Positions 20,988 through 29,183 of a stretch of 32,033 bases of DNA are shown here, piece after piece; position 1 is the first letter of the stretch; each line of letters starts with the position of its first letter. A program made the translations under genes and the position numbers. The notes below the pieces were generated by a model. That model was not told the origin of the DNA. It ran no database searches and saw nothing but the letters and a program-made list of their open reading frames with translations. This DNA comes from a virus, in IMG/VR virus record IMGVR_UViG_3300023198_001368, positions 122 to 32,154 of that record; one strand, given 5' to 3'.

Positions 20988-23345
20988 TCACTCGTCAAAA
21001 CCAGGCGGGGTCGGCAGGCCGCCCCGGTTGCGCTGGTTCTGCTGGATGTTGGAGAGCATGTTGAACATGGCCTCGCCGTTGGCGTCGCCTTCGAGCCGGA
21101 TGGGTGTGCCGGCCAATGCGCGCGACATGCCAGCAGCAGTCCCGTTCTCAATGTCAGAGCGCGTGATGGCGGCCACTCCACCAGCGCCGGTCGTGCCGCC
21201 GACGTACGACTCGGACGGATAGTATTGCGTTCCCGATACCGCGGGGCCGCCCATCCCAACCTTCCCAATCTCAGCACGCCGCTTCGCGATCTCGTTGGCG
21301 TCGGCGTCCAGCATGTCAGCCAGGCCAGGACCCCACTCGAAGTCGCCGCCGGCCTGGCCCATCGTCATCACCCACTGCAGCGCTTCGCCTACGTTCTTCA
21401 GCAGGTTCCAGAGCTGCTGCAAAGACCAGGAGACGCTGGTGACTGCAACGCCGAAGACTTCCTTAATCCACAACCCCGCCTTGATGAAGCCGCTGGCTAC
21501 CATCAGCGTCCAACGCAACGTCTCAGCAAGCCACCCGACGAGCGTGGCCAGCAGCCCGCCGAGACCAGCGCCGCGCGCCTTCATGCCATCCATCCCCGCG
21601 CCGCTCTCGGCAAACATGATGGTCACTTCGCCTATCACGGCCATGAACTCGTCAAATGCCGTGGTGAGCTGCTTGAAGGTTGGCGCCAACGCCTCGACGC
21701 CACGCTGCCAACCCATGACGAGACCGGCCCAGAACTGCTTCGCGACCTGCACGATGTGGCCGACCGCCTGCACGAAGCCGAGCAGACCCATGTTCCGCAG
21801 CATCACCTCGGTCGTAAACGACAGGCCCTCGCCGGACAGGACTTGCTGCAGCCCCTCCCATACCGTCGCCACCTTCTCCTTCAGGTTCTCGAACCAGTCG
21901 CCCATCCCTCCCCAATTGTTCTTGATGGCCATCCACGCCGCGACAGCGAGCGCGGCCACACCCACGAAGACCAGGCCCAGCGCGAGCATCGCACCAGCAG
22001 CAATGAGCGCCACCTTCGCCATGATGAGCAGGAAGGGAGCCAGCAGCATGAAGATCAGCGTGAGCGCGGTGGCCGAGCCAACCACGAACAGCAAGATGGA
22101 GCCGAAGAGCATGGCGGCCCCAATGGCTGTCTTCACACCAGCAGGCAACCGCGACCACACGCCGATGAGCGCGTTGACCAGGCCAATCACCACGGTCACA
22201 ATCGGCTTGAAGATCTTGGCGAAGGGCTGGCCCAACTCCACCGCGAGCGTTTCGAGGGAACCGCGCAGCAGCGTCTTCTGCCCCTCGAAGGTGTCGAGCA
22301 GCGCTTCCTTAAACTCCTCGGCCGCGCCTTTGGCTCCTGCCATTGCTTCGCGCAAGAAGTTGACGGCATCTGCACCCTTCAGCAGATTGCCCTCGGTGTC
22401 GCGAATACCCTTTCCGGTTTGCGACGAGATGGCGGAGAAGGCGGTGACGCCGAAGCGGCCAAACATAGCGACCGCCTTCTTGGCGCGCATCGCAGCGTTC
22501 GGGAACTTCTCCCCGAGAGCCTCCTTCGTCTCCAGAACGATGTCCATAAACGGCTTGAACTTGCCCGACGCGTCAGTCACCTCAACGCCGACGTCCTTAA
22601 ACCGCTTCGCGTTCTTGGCCATGAACATCAGCGCCGACGACACGGATGACGAGGCCACGCTGGCCTCGACGCCGCTGTTCCGCACCAGGCCGATGCTCGG
22701 CAGCATCTCGTCCATCGACTGCTTGGTCAGCCCCACGCCTCGGCCGAGGTTGCCGATGGCCAGTGTCATCTCGTTCGCCTGCAGAGCGGTGCGGTTGGTG
22801 ATGCGCAGGAGCTTGTCGGCAGCGAAGCCGGCCTGGTCCGCGTCCATCCCGAACACGCGCAAGCTGGACGCCATGGTCTGCGCCGCGTCCGACACCGGGA
22901 TGGCGCCACCGGCGGCCAGGTCGAGCGCACCGGTGAGCGCGGTGGCCGACTCGGCAGCGTTGAAGCCCTGGACCGCCAGGGAGCGCAGCCCCAGGACGGC
23001 CTCCTGGGGAGAGAACTGGGTCTCGATGCCGGCCTTGCGCGCAGTAGCGGCCAGCCTCTCCATGTCGTCGGCGCTGGCCTGGCTGATGGCGCCGACAGCG
23101 GCCAGCTCCTTCTCCAGTGTGCCGGCGATATTGGCGAGACTGATGGCGGTGCCGATGCCGGCAACACCGAGAGCGGCGACACCAGCAGCAGCGCCGATGC
23201 CGATGAGACCACCGGCGGCTCCCATGCCAGCCTTCTTCCCCGTGGCGGCCAGCCCCATCATGTTCCGGTTCAGGCCACCGACGACCGCACTGGCGCGGTC
23301 CTTCGCTGTGAAGACGAAGCCCATTCCCAAATTATTGAGCGCCAT
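20988..23345 (-). CDS. Tail tape measure protein, 785 aa
   Basis: The N-terminus is helical and Gly/Ala-rich, as in TIGR01760 tape measures (VFTAKDRASAVVGGLNRNM; LANIAGTLEKELAAVGAIS; QFSPQEAVLGLRSLAVQGFNA; AAQTMASSLRVFGMDA). Around residues 375-475 several very hydrophobic helices follow each other (LFGSILLFVVGSATALTLIF, ALIAAGAMLALGLVFVGVAA). These are commonly used to enter the host membrane during DNA delivery. The C-terminal 120 residues are Gly/Asn/Gln-rich, ending PTPPGFDE. Using the usual rule of about 0.15 nm per residue, the tail is about 115-120 nm long. It follows the chaperone frames by 3 bases. Confidence 0.88.
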   Translation of the reverse strand: MALNNLGMGFVFTAKDRASAVVGGLNRNMMGLAATGKKAGMGAAGGLIGIGAAAGVAALGVAGIGTAISLANIAGTLEKELAAVGAISQASADDMERLAATARKAGIETQFSPQEAVLGLRSLAVQGFNAAESATALTGALDLAAGGAIPVSDAAQTMASSLRVFGMDADQAGFAADKLLRITNRTALQANEMTLAIGNLGRGVGLTKQSMDEMLPSIGLVRNSGVEASVASSSVSSALMFMAKNAKRFKDVGVEVTDASGKFKPFMDIVLETKEALGEKFPNAAMRAKKAVAMFGRFGVTAFSAISSQTGKGIRDTEGNLLKGADAVNFLREAMAGAKGAAEEFKEALLDTFEGQKTLLRGSLETLAVELGQPFAKIFKPIVTVVIGLVNALIGVWSRLPAGVKTAIGAAMLFGSILLFVVGSATALTLIFMLLAPFLLIMAKVALIAAGAMLALGLVFVGVAALAVAAWMAIKNNWGGMGDWFENLKEKVATVWEGLQQVLSGEGLSFTTEVMLRNMGLLGFVQAVGHIVQVAKQFWAGLVMGWQRGVEALAPTFKQLTTAFDEFMAVIGEVTIMFAESGAGMDGMKARGAGLGGLLATLVGWLAETLRWTLMVASGFIKAGLWIKEVFGVAVTSVSWSLQQLWNLLKNVGEALQWVMTMGQAGGDFEWGPGLADMLDADANEIAKRRAEIGKVGMGGPAVSGTQYYPSESYVGGTTGAGGVAAITRSDIENGTAAGMSRALAGTPIRLEGDANGEAMFNMLSNIQQNQRNRGGLPTPPGFDE

Positions 23346-23348
23346 CGT

Positions 23349-23657
23349 CTACCTCTTCCGGTTCGCGCGCTCTATCTGCGCCGCCTCTTTCCGTCGTTGG
23401 TCCGTCAGTCTGTCAAGATACCACTGCAGTTCCCCAAGGTCGAGATTGTCCACGTCGCCCGGGGTCCAGTTCAACCCCGACCCGCCGTGCTGCTGATAAG
23501 TGAGGTGGAAGTAGATTTCCCGCACGTCCTCCAACTCCGGGCAGGGGAGGACGTTGTTGAAGAACAGCCACGGGTCTACTACTCCTTCTTCGCCCGCTGC
23601 ACCGGCATGAAGAAGGCTGGCCCGAAAGGGAGACTCTCCTTCTGGATGTTGCCACAC
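23349..23657 (-). CDS. Tail assembly chaperone, frameshift extension (GT-like second frame)
   Basis: This frame lies in the -1 register relative to the chaperone gene at 23579-24319 and overlaps its end by 79 bases. A GTG at 23657 exists but lacks a Shine-Dalgarno. The likely route of expression is a -1 slip at CCCTTTC (23630-23624), after which 91 residues are added (RASLL...DPWLFFNNVLPCPELEDV...LDRLTDQRRKEAAQIERANRKR), giving a fusion of 323 aa. The added domain is short, mixed helical and ends in a basic helix, which fits the T domain of G/GT chaperones that binds the tape measure. Its position directly before the tape measure is the classical one. Independent translation cannot be excluded. 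Confidence 0.7.
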   Translation of the reverse strand: MWQHPEGESPFRASLLHAGAAGEEGVVDPWLFFNNVLPCPELEDVREIYFHLTYQQHGGSGLNWTPGDVDNLDLGELQWYLDRLTDQRRKEAAQIERANRKR

Positions 23658-24319
23658 TCAGGGCACTGCACTTCGATGGCTGTCTCCACCCCGCAGTCAA
23701 CCGCGTCCATCGCTTGCAGCAGGTCACGGTGTTCGCTCAGCTCCCGGTCATCCAGCCAGGCGACCAGTTCCTTCTGATCCACGCCGTCGACCGAGACGAT
23801 GCGCTGGGCCAACACGCGCATGACGTCGGCGTTGTTCCCCTTGGCGAACTTGGCCCCCTTGCGTTCGTGCCGACCAATGCTCAGCTCGAACTTGACCAGC
23901 GTGTCGTCCATCGTCGCCTCGAAGGGGATGCCCTCCTTAAACCGACGCAGGCTGTCTTCGCTCAGCATGCGCACCGGCAACTCGTCCAGCGACACCTCCC
24001 ACTGGAACGGCTCACCGCAGGCTGGCGCGGTGCACTGGGTCGGGAACGAGTACAGCTCCTCCGGGTAGGTGGCCTGACGTAGCTGGATGAGGATGTGGAA
24101 GCGGTCTCCTGACAGCACATCCAGCCAGGTAGGCGAACCGCTCGCGTCCAGGCGGTACGGCCCGGGGTCGTCCACCTGGAGCCAGCAGGCGTGAAGCAGA
24201 TCATCGAACAGCTCGCCCGACCGTGCCTTGCGACGGTCGGACAGCAGCCGCATCTCCTTCCCCTTGAGACCGCGGATGGTGCCCGTCATTCCCGATGGGC
24301 ACGTTACTGATAGTTTCAT
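23579..24319 (-). CDS. Tail assembly chaperone (G-like first frame, T4 baseplate-protein-like), 246 aa
   Basis: The ATG at 24319 is used. Two Cys pairs flank the body: C96/C101 (CTAPACGEPFQWEVSLDELPVR) and C219/C222 (QCPECGNIQKESLPFGP), together a likely zinc ribbon. The layout (short N-terminal domain, zinc pair, 'LP.R' segment, helical body, second zinc pair, 'LPF') resembles T4 gp26/gp51-type baseplate proteins that sit after the tube gene in many myoviruses. It is inferred to help load or fold the tape measure. It ends with tandem stop codons (TAGTAG), and its last 15 codons hold the slippery site and stem-loop that join it to the second frame. Confidence 0.7.
   Translation of the reverse strand: MKLSVTCPSGMTGTIRGLKGKEMRLLSDRRKARSGELFDDLLHACWLQVDDPGPYRLDASGSPTWLDVLSGDRFHILIQLRQATYPEELYSFPTQCTAPACGEPFQWEVSLDELPVRMLSEDSLRRFKEGIPFEATMDDTLVKFELSIGRHERKGAKFAKGNNADVMRVLAQRIVSVDGVDQKELVAWLDDRELSEHRDLLQAMDAVDCGVETAIEVQCPECGNIQKESLPFGPAFFMPVQRAKKE
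23584..23630 (-). promoter_or_regulatory. Programmed -1 ribosomal frameshift signal
   Basis: On the minus strand the heptamer CCCTTTC (23630-23624) is in the correct register (C CCT TTC in the zero frame; CCC TTT after slipping). A 7-base spacer GGGCCAG leads to a perfect 8-bp stem, CCTTCTTC (23616-23609) and GAAGAAGG (23591-23584), with a 17-base loop. The stop follows 2 bases after the stem. Spacer length, register and the frame gained all agree with known tail-chaperone frameshifting. Confidence 0.75.
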
Positions 24320-24361
24320 AGCGTCTTCCCACGGCGGTCACCCGCCACGCACGCGTCCAAG

Positions 24362-24844
24362 CTAGCCGGCTTGAACGAGGTCGAACCAGTCGTAGGTGAG
24401 CGTGACAGACTCGATCACGTTCTCGTCGGCTTCGTTGTCCCAGTCGCCTGCGACGAACTTCGTGGGCCACGCACCGTGGAGGCGCCAACGCCGAAGCGTG
24501 GAGTTGTCCCGCTCCTGCTGCACGATGTCGAGCATGCGCTTGAAGTTGGGCTCGACCAGGCCGCTGTTCGCCGCCGCGTTGGCGACCTCCTTGCCCCAGA
24601 GATACAGCTCCTTGTCCTGCGTGGCACCGCGCTCCAGCGTGATGTCGGTAAAGGTCATGCGACCGGGGCTCTTGTTGGGGATGATGACCCCGCCCTCGCT
24701 GTACTCGACCTTCGCCACCTCATACGACAGCTCGCTGCAGGTGCGGAAGCCGGCGACGCCTTCCGAAATGCCGCGAAGCCCGACGCACTCAACCAGCCAC
24801 TTGAACTTCTTGTGGAAGATACGGGGTTGCCCTAGCACGGTCAT
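24362..24844 (-). CDS. Tail tube protein (T4 gp19-like), 160 aa
   Basis: It opens [36 protein letters not shown], with the 'F.V.i.g...  ..F..C' pattern of contractile tail tube proteins. Next are [42 protein letters not shown], with the 'EGG...P.K.PGR..F..ITLERG...D..LW.W' signature of the gp19/PF06841 family. It ends [15 protein letters not shown]. The tube is the inner cylinder through which DNA passes, polymerised in hexameric rings under control of the tape measure. The gene is 15 bases downstream of the sheath and 42 bases upstream of the chaperone pair. Confidence 0.93.
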   Translation of the reverse strand: MTVLGQPRIFHKKFKWLVECVGLRGISEGVAGFRTCSELSYEVAKVEYSEGGVIIPNKSPGRMTFTDITLERGATQDKELYLWGKEVANAAANSGLVEPNFKRMLDIVQQERDNSTLRRWRLHGAWPTKFVAGDWDNEADENVIESVTLTYDWFDLVQAG

Positions 24845-24859
24845 CGGTCACTCCTCCTA

Positions 24860-27139
24860 TCAGGCACCGAGGCCGGCCGCCTGCAGTTCCTCGTCCAGCG
24901 CGCGGGTGTCCTGGCTGAAGTTGAGGATGATGAACTCCGCAATCTTCTGCGTCGCGAGCCCGATGCGCGCGTTCAGCTTGCCAGCGAACTGTTCGCTGGG
25001 CGGGTTCAGCGCATCCGTCACGTCGACAAAGAACGCCTTGTCGGGTTCCTTCGAGCGGAAGGCTCCCACCCGCATCTGCGTGAGCAGGAAGCTCTCGATG
25101 GTGCGGTCCACCCTGGCGCGCAGCGTCTCGTCGTTGTTGCTGTTCCGCGCGAACTGCACACCGTTCTTGACCGACTGCTCGATAAAGATGACGCCGCGCC
25201 GCTCGGACACGCTGGGGAAGTTGCCGCCACCCTTCAGGGTGCGCGCGCCGTCGACCACGATGCTGGCGGTAGGCGGCTTCTGGATGGGGTTGATGCGGTG
25301 CGGGAAGATGAGATCGCGCCGCGGCTCCTCCAGCACCTCGTTGGTCTCGAATCCGACCACGCCGAACAGGCGGCCACGCTCGACACCGGCGGGCGGGTCG
25401 TACACTCCGCCCACCCTGGCGCCATCAGTGCGCGCCATCATGCCGGCGATGTGGCCGCTGGGCGGGATGACGATCTTGGCGGCGGTGCCGAAGACGCTGG
25501 AGTTCGGGTTGATGACCTCGACCTGCGGCCAGTAGATGGCAGCGTGCTCGCTGAGACCTTCAAGCGCAGCGGTGGTCGTCACGTAGTCGACAATCCCTTG
25601 CGTGTCCAAGCCCAGCGGCGGGTCGAGCACCGCGAACATGGACAGGTCGCGCGTCACCTCGCAGTAGGCGACCATCGCGTTGTGGACCGCCGTGGTGGGG
25701 CGGTCTGGAATGATGAGCAGGCTGAGGTCCTGAATGCGGTCGAAGGCGCGGATGCCCGTCTTGCCGGTGTCGTCGCCAATGAAGTCGACGTCCACCAGGC
25801 CAATCAAGCCGTCGTCGCCGCCCGTCATGGGGCCGAACGGGACGGGTGGCGTACCAGGACTGTTCACCGGCCGCTGCTGGGTCGGCGTGCCTGCCACGTC
25901 CTGGTCCGTCACGGTGATGTAGGCGGAGCCCTCGTCCGCATCGTTCACGATGGTCTCGACGTAGCGCGCGGAGGCGTCATCCATTGAGACGTTGGGGAAG
26001 TTCTCGACGATGATGCCGTTGTCCTCCACAAAGAGGTTGAACTCGCTGGCCGCCCCGCTGGTCGCGGCGGTGATGAGCACGCGGATGTCGTTGGCGTAGG
26101 CGCCGTCGTACCGGCCATCCGCCTTCAGCGTGTTCAGTGCCGCACCGGTGGTCCCGCTGTGCGTGGCGTTGTCGAAGCCCATGGCGGTGTCCGCCGTGCT
26201 GGTCGCCTCCACCTGGACGCTAGATGCGGGGCCCGGCGCACTGGTGCTGGACGCGTTGATTGCGCCAGCCACGGCAGTGACGAGCACGCCCGTCACATCC
26301 GCCTCAACCACAGCCTTCACCTCAGCAGCAGTGACGTTCTCGATGTCCGCCACGTCGCCAGTCCCCGTGACCGCCACGAGGCTGAAGGCGAGACGGTTGA
26401 CGCCACCGCTGTTCGCGGTGCCACCCGTGACCTCCACACTGCTGTCTGTGCCGACGAGGTCGCTGGTGATGACCACGCCGCCAGCCGAGACGGAGGCGCT
26501 GCAGCCGGTCAGCTCTGCGTTGAGCACGGCCGCGACTTCGAGCGCGGTGGCTGCCGCGATGCTGACGAACTCGGCGGTGTTGAAGATGGCCGTCTGCACC
26601 GCACCGCCGTCGATCTTCACGGTCAGCGTGAGGGCGTCCGCCAGGTCGTATGTCTCGGTATTGCCCGAGGTGATGGCAGCAGCAGCCGCGTCGAACACTG
26701 CCTGGTCGGTGCCACCGCCGTCGATGCTGAAGTCCAGCGTGTCGCCAGGCGTCAGCAGGAAGGGCTCCGCCACCGTGCCCAGAACAGCGCCGTTGGTCGC
26801 CGCCGTCACGGCGGTGAGCAGCATGAGCGTCGCCGCGAGGCTGGTCTTGCTGGCCGGGATGGCGACGTCGGTGTAGTGCACCGTCCGCGTCTGGTAGAGC
26901 ACCTGGCCGCCGTTGTTGAAGAAGCCGCGCGCTGCGCTGGTCGCGACACCGTCCACCACGTCCGCGCCGAAGGTGCGCCGCCACTCGGCAAAGGAGGTGG
27001 TCATCACCGCCTCCCCTATGGGCCCCTTCTCGCAGATGCCGACACCCGCTGTATTCGCCGTGGAGACACCGAGGATGGTGTTGATCTCCGGCGGCTCCTC
27101 CTGAACGACTACCTTGGAAGCAAGGAGTTCAGCGGTCAT
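24860..27139 (-). CDS. Tail sheath protein, 759 aa
   Basis: The N-terminus (KVVVQEEPPEINTILGVSTANTAGVGICEKGP, then VMTTSFAEWRRTFGAD...ARGFFNNGGQVLYQTRTV) and the C-terminal half (YWPQVEVINPNSSVFGTAAKIVIPPSGHIAGMMARTD; GARTLKGGGNFPSVSERRGVIFIEQSVKNGVQFARNSNNDETLRARV) are those of PF04984 sheath proteins. Between residues about 125 and 330 lies a beta-rich insertion with repeated 'DGG...A..vAA.iNa.l.g' elements, exposed on the outer side of the sheath by analogy. One copy matches the N-terminal module of the gpI-like protein. The sheath contracts to drive the tube. Its length is above the 350-660 aa usual range because of the insertion. Confidence 0.93.
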   Translation of the reverse strand: MTAELLASKVVVQEEPPEINTILGVSTANTAGVGICEKGPIGEAVMTTSFAEWRRTFGADVVDGVATSAARGFFNNGGQVLYQTRTVHYTDVAIPASKTSLAATLMLLTAVTAATNGAVLGTVAEPFLLTPGDTLDFSIDGGGTDQAVFDAAAAAITSGNTETYDLADALTLTVKIDGGAVQTAIFNTAEFVSIAAATALEVAAVLNAELTGCSASVSAGGVVITSDLVGTDSSVEVTGGTANSGGVNRLAFSLVAVTGTGDVADIENVTAAEVKAVVEADVTGVLVTAVAGAINASSTSAPGPASSVQVEATSTADTAMGFDNATHSGTTGAALNTLKADGRYDGAYANDIRVLITAATSGAASEFNLFVEDNGIIVENFPNVSMDDASARYVETIVNDADEGSAYITVTDQDVAGTPTQQRPVNSPGTPPVPFGPMTGGDDGLIGLVDVDFIGDDTGKTGIRAFDRIQDLSLLIIPDRPTTAVHNAMVAYCEVTRDLSMFAVLDPPLGLDTQGIVDYVTTTAALEGLSEHAAIYWPQVEVINPNSSVFGTAAKIVIPPSGHIAGMMARTDGARVGGVYDPPAGVERGRLFGVVGFETNEVLEEPRRDLIFPHRINPIQKPPTASIVVDGARTLKGGGNFPSVSERRGVIFIEQSVKNGVQFARNSNNDETLRARVDRTIESFLLTQMRVGAFRSKEPDKAFFVDVTDALNPPSEQFAGKLNARIGLATQKIAEFIILNFSQDTRALDEELQAAGLGA

Positions 27140-27492
27140 CAGTCAGCTCCCTTCTCGGTCACCAGCCTGCGCGAGTGCTTCGGCGCGGGAGTGGTGACAG
27201 GTGCCGTCTTCGCGGCCTCGACAATGGTGACGGCCCCACGCGCGAGCAAGCCTCGCACCTGAGCACAGTTCTTGATGGCCGGGTGCAAGTCGTCCACCTG
27301 CCCACGGGCAGGCAGAGTGATCGAGCCCTGCTCCTCCCGTTGCAGGGTTCGCGTCGTGCGCGACCCGTTGCGTTCGTGGGTGACCGACACCTGAGCGCGG
27401 CGCCTGAACCCGGACTTGCGGTTGCGGAACGCGGGGTGGTCGAGCACGATGGGGATGGACCGCGCGGTGTTGTTCCTGAGAGTGACGTTCAT
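27139..27492 (-). CDS. Small hypothetical tail protein, 117 aa
   Basis: It is basic at the start (MNVTLRNNTARSIPIVLDHPAFRNRKSGFRRRAQ) with a strand-rich body, SITLPARGQVDDLHPAIKNCAQVRGLLARGAVTIVEA, and an unstructured basic tail. The 'LP.....DLHP.......+++L..G.i.I...' segment looks like a small beta fold seen in several phage proteins near the sheath. Its stop overlaps the sheath start (TGATG), so it is co-translated. It may help couple the tail terminator to the sheath, but this is a positional inference. Not assigned to a family. Confidence 0.65.
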   Translation of the reverse strand: MNVTLRNNTARSIPIVLDHPAFRNRKSGFRRRAQVSVTHERNGSRTTRTLQREEQGSITLPARGQVDDLHPAIKNCAQVRGLLARGAVTIVEAAKTAPVTTPAPKHSRRLVTEKGAD

Positions 27493-27510
27493 CGTTGCTT
27501 CCTCCCGACG

Positions 27511-28512
27511 TCAGCTGTCGGTCGACAGGGCTTCGCTTTGCAGACGTACGCCCTCGTCATCAGTGTACGCGGTCTTCGTACGAACCGCATCAGTGGGGAA
27601 CCCGGCGACGCCTTCAATGTCGAAGCCTCGGATTACGAACGTACCAGAGAACGACCGGATGTTCGACTCGTTCGGGACGCTAGTGTCGGCCAGGTCGCCG
27701 TCGTCGGTAAAGTCCATCTCGTACCTGACGCGTCCCAGCGTCGCATCTGTTGGGTCTCGTTGCAGGTAGAGAAAAGGATTGCGTTCAAAGTATTGCGTCG
27801 CAAGTGCCATCAAGCTGAGCAGCTCGTTTGGTTCATCCGACACGCCGACCAGGCTAAACACGGCGTCGACCGTGTAGGGGGAACGACGGACGTTGCGCTC
27901 CAGCGGTGCCAGCGGGTCGTCGGAGGGTTGAAGCTCGTTCGTACGGTAGAAACCGTTCTCGCTGAGAGCGGGCCCGATGAGCGCGATGCCGGGCACCTGA
28001 GCCAGCGCAGTCTTGTTCAGCAGGTCTGCGGGGTCGTCGTCCCAGTCGGTATGCGACACGAGTGCCACATTGCTGATGATCTGGCGGCGCAGGTCCCGAA
28101 TGAGCATGCGCACCATCCGGGCCAGGTCTGTCTCCGTGGCGAGCTGGGCGCGCTGGTAAGTCAGGGCATCCGCAGCCACCACCTCCTCGCCTGGGATGGG
28201 CACGCCGTCGTCATCCAGGTTGCGGATGGTCACGTCGACCAGGCCCTCTCCGTAGTCGTTGGCCTTGATGGCCTCGACGGGGCTGGGCGGGACGCGTACC
28301 AGGAGCCGGGTGGTCGACAGCACCAGCACCTCCTCGGCGGGCTCCCCATCCAGCCACACCCCGACGCCGGGCCCAGCAGGCACGCTCACGGCTCCCTGGT
28401 TCGGGGGCGGTAGCGATGGCACCCGGAAGCCGGTGCCTGCCACATCCACCACGCTGCGCCCGCCAGTGTGGACCAGGGCAGGGGCGACGCTGGTGAAGGT
28501 GGGGACGGCCAC
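27511..28512 (-). CDS. IPT/TIG-domain tail terminator fusion, 333 aa
   Basis: The GTG at 28512 overlaps the previous TAG (TAGTG). Residues 1-120 are an IPT/TIG-like domain: VPTFTSVAPALVHTGGRSVVDVAGTGFRVPS (typical 'P.I.si.P..g...GG..v.i.G.gF') and VLVLSTTRLLVRVPPSP. The remainder is a tail terminator/completion-like fold: MVRMLIRDLRRQIISNVALVSHTDW; PYTVDAVFSLVGVSDEPNELLSLMALATQYFERNPFLYLQRDP; and MDFTDDGDLA. The last part is similar to Mu gp37/terminator proteins that cap the tail tube. It is placed between the Mu G-like gene and the sheath, matching the terminator position. Fusion to an Ig-type domain suggests surface display. Confidence 0.6.
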   Translation of the reverse strand: MAVPTFTSVAPALVHTGGRSVVDVAGTGFRVPSLPPPNQGAVSVPAGPGVGVWLDGEPAEEVLVLSTTRLLVRVPPSPVEAIKANDYGEGLVDVTIRNLDDDGVPIPGEEVVAADALTYQRAQLATETDLARMVRMLIRDLRRQIISNVALVSHTDWDDDPADLLNKTALAQVPGIALIGPALSENGFYRTNELQPSDDPLAPLERNVRRSPYTVDAVFSLVGVSDEPNELLSLMALATQYFERNPFLYLQRDPTDATLGRVRYEMDFTDDGDLADTSVPNESNIRSFSGTFVIRGFDIEGVAGFPTDAVRTKTAYTDDEGVRLQSEALSTDS

Positions 28513-29183
28513 TAGATACCCCCACCAGAGGGCGCCTTGATGCCGCCCATGGCCACGCCTGCACCCATCAGCGCGCCGAGCTTGACGCCGACCCGCTTGT
28601 TGATGTCGCTGGGGCGGAAGTACGCGGTCCACACCGGGCCGAACAGCGGGCGCGCCGGAATGCGAACGATGATGATGCCGCGGCCCCCGCCGCCCTTCCC
28701 CGGTGACTGGTTCCCCTTCTTGCGGAACATCGCCATGAGGAAGCGTAGCATCTGCGGCGTGACCTTGATAGCGATGGTCTTGCCGCCCTCGTGCAGCTGC
28801 ATCAGGTTGACCAGGCTCTTGCCGGTCGCGTTGCGCGCGGTGCGCAGGATGCCGACGAAGGCGCCCTGACCACGCTGATGCTTGACGGTGATGGCGCGAC
28901 CCAGCGCGCCCGTCTTGTTCAACGGCTTACTGCCCTTCGCGCCACGGCCACCCCTCGCGCTGCGCACCATCATCGTAGTCTTAGCCAGGGGCGCGAAGCG
29001 CTTGCCACCCGGAGCGCCGCTGTGCAGACCCTTCACCAGCAGGACGCGTGCACGGTGCGCCTCGCTCAGCATGGCAGCGTCCAGCGCGCCCAGCACAACG
29101 ACCGGGTTGGACATGGCGCTGGTCATGGCGAGCGCCTTGCGCCACTTACCCACCATCCGCACGCTGAACGCACCGAAGGCCAC
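28512..29183 (-). CDS. Mu G-like virion morphogenesis / tail completion protein, 223 aa
   Basis: The GTG at 29183 overlaps the previous TAG (TAGTG). The body is basic and helical: SEAHRARVLLVKGLHSGAPGGKRFAPLAKTTMMVRSARGG. The second half has KTIAIKVTPQMLRFLMAMFRKKG and then IIIVRIPARPLFGPVWTAYF. The IPARP motif before the C-terminal helix, preceded by the 'L....G......K.fapL...T' segment, is the hallmark of the Phage virion morphogenesis family (PF05069; Mu gpG, P2 gpS). These act at the head-tail joint and in tail completion. It ends GAGVAMGGIKAPSGGGI. The gene is placed between the neck and terminator genes, as expected. Confidence 0.78.
   Translation of the reverse strand: MAFGAFSVRMVGKWRKALAMTSAMSNPVVVLGALDAAMLSEAHRARVLLVKGLHSGAPGGKRFAPLAKTTMMVRSARGGRGAKGSKPLNKTGALGRAITVKHQRGQGAFVGILRTARNATGKSLVNLMQLHEGGKTIAIKVTPQMLRFLMAMFRKKGNQSPGKGGGGRGIIIVRIPARPLFGPVWTAYFRPSDINKRVGVKLGALMGAGVAMGGIKAPSGGGI

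Noticed and set aside
21295-23496. 733-residue open frame on the plus strand opposite the tape measure
   Set aside because: It mirrors a gene with clear tape-measure features; its protein is rich in Ser/Ala/Pro/Met without domains, as expected from an antisense frame in GC-rich DNA.
26159-27262. 367-residue plus-strand frame opposite the sheath
   Set aside because: Sheath signature on the minus strand is unambiguous; no ribosome site or domain on the plus strand.
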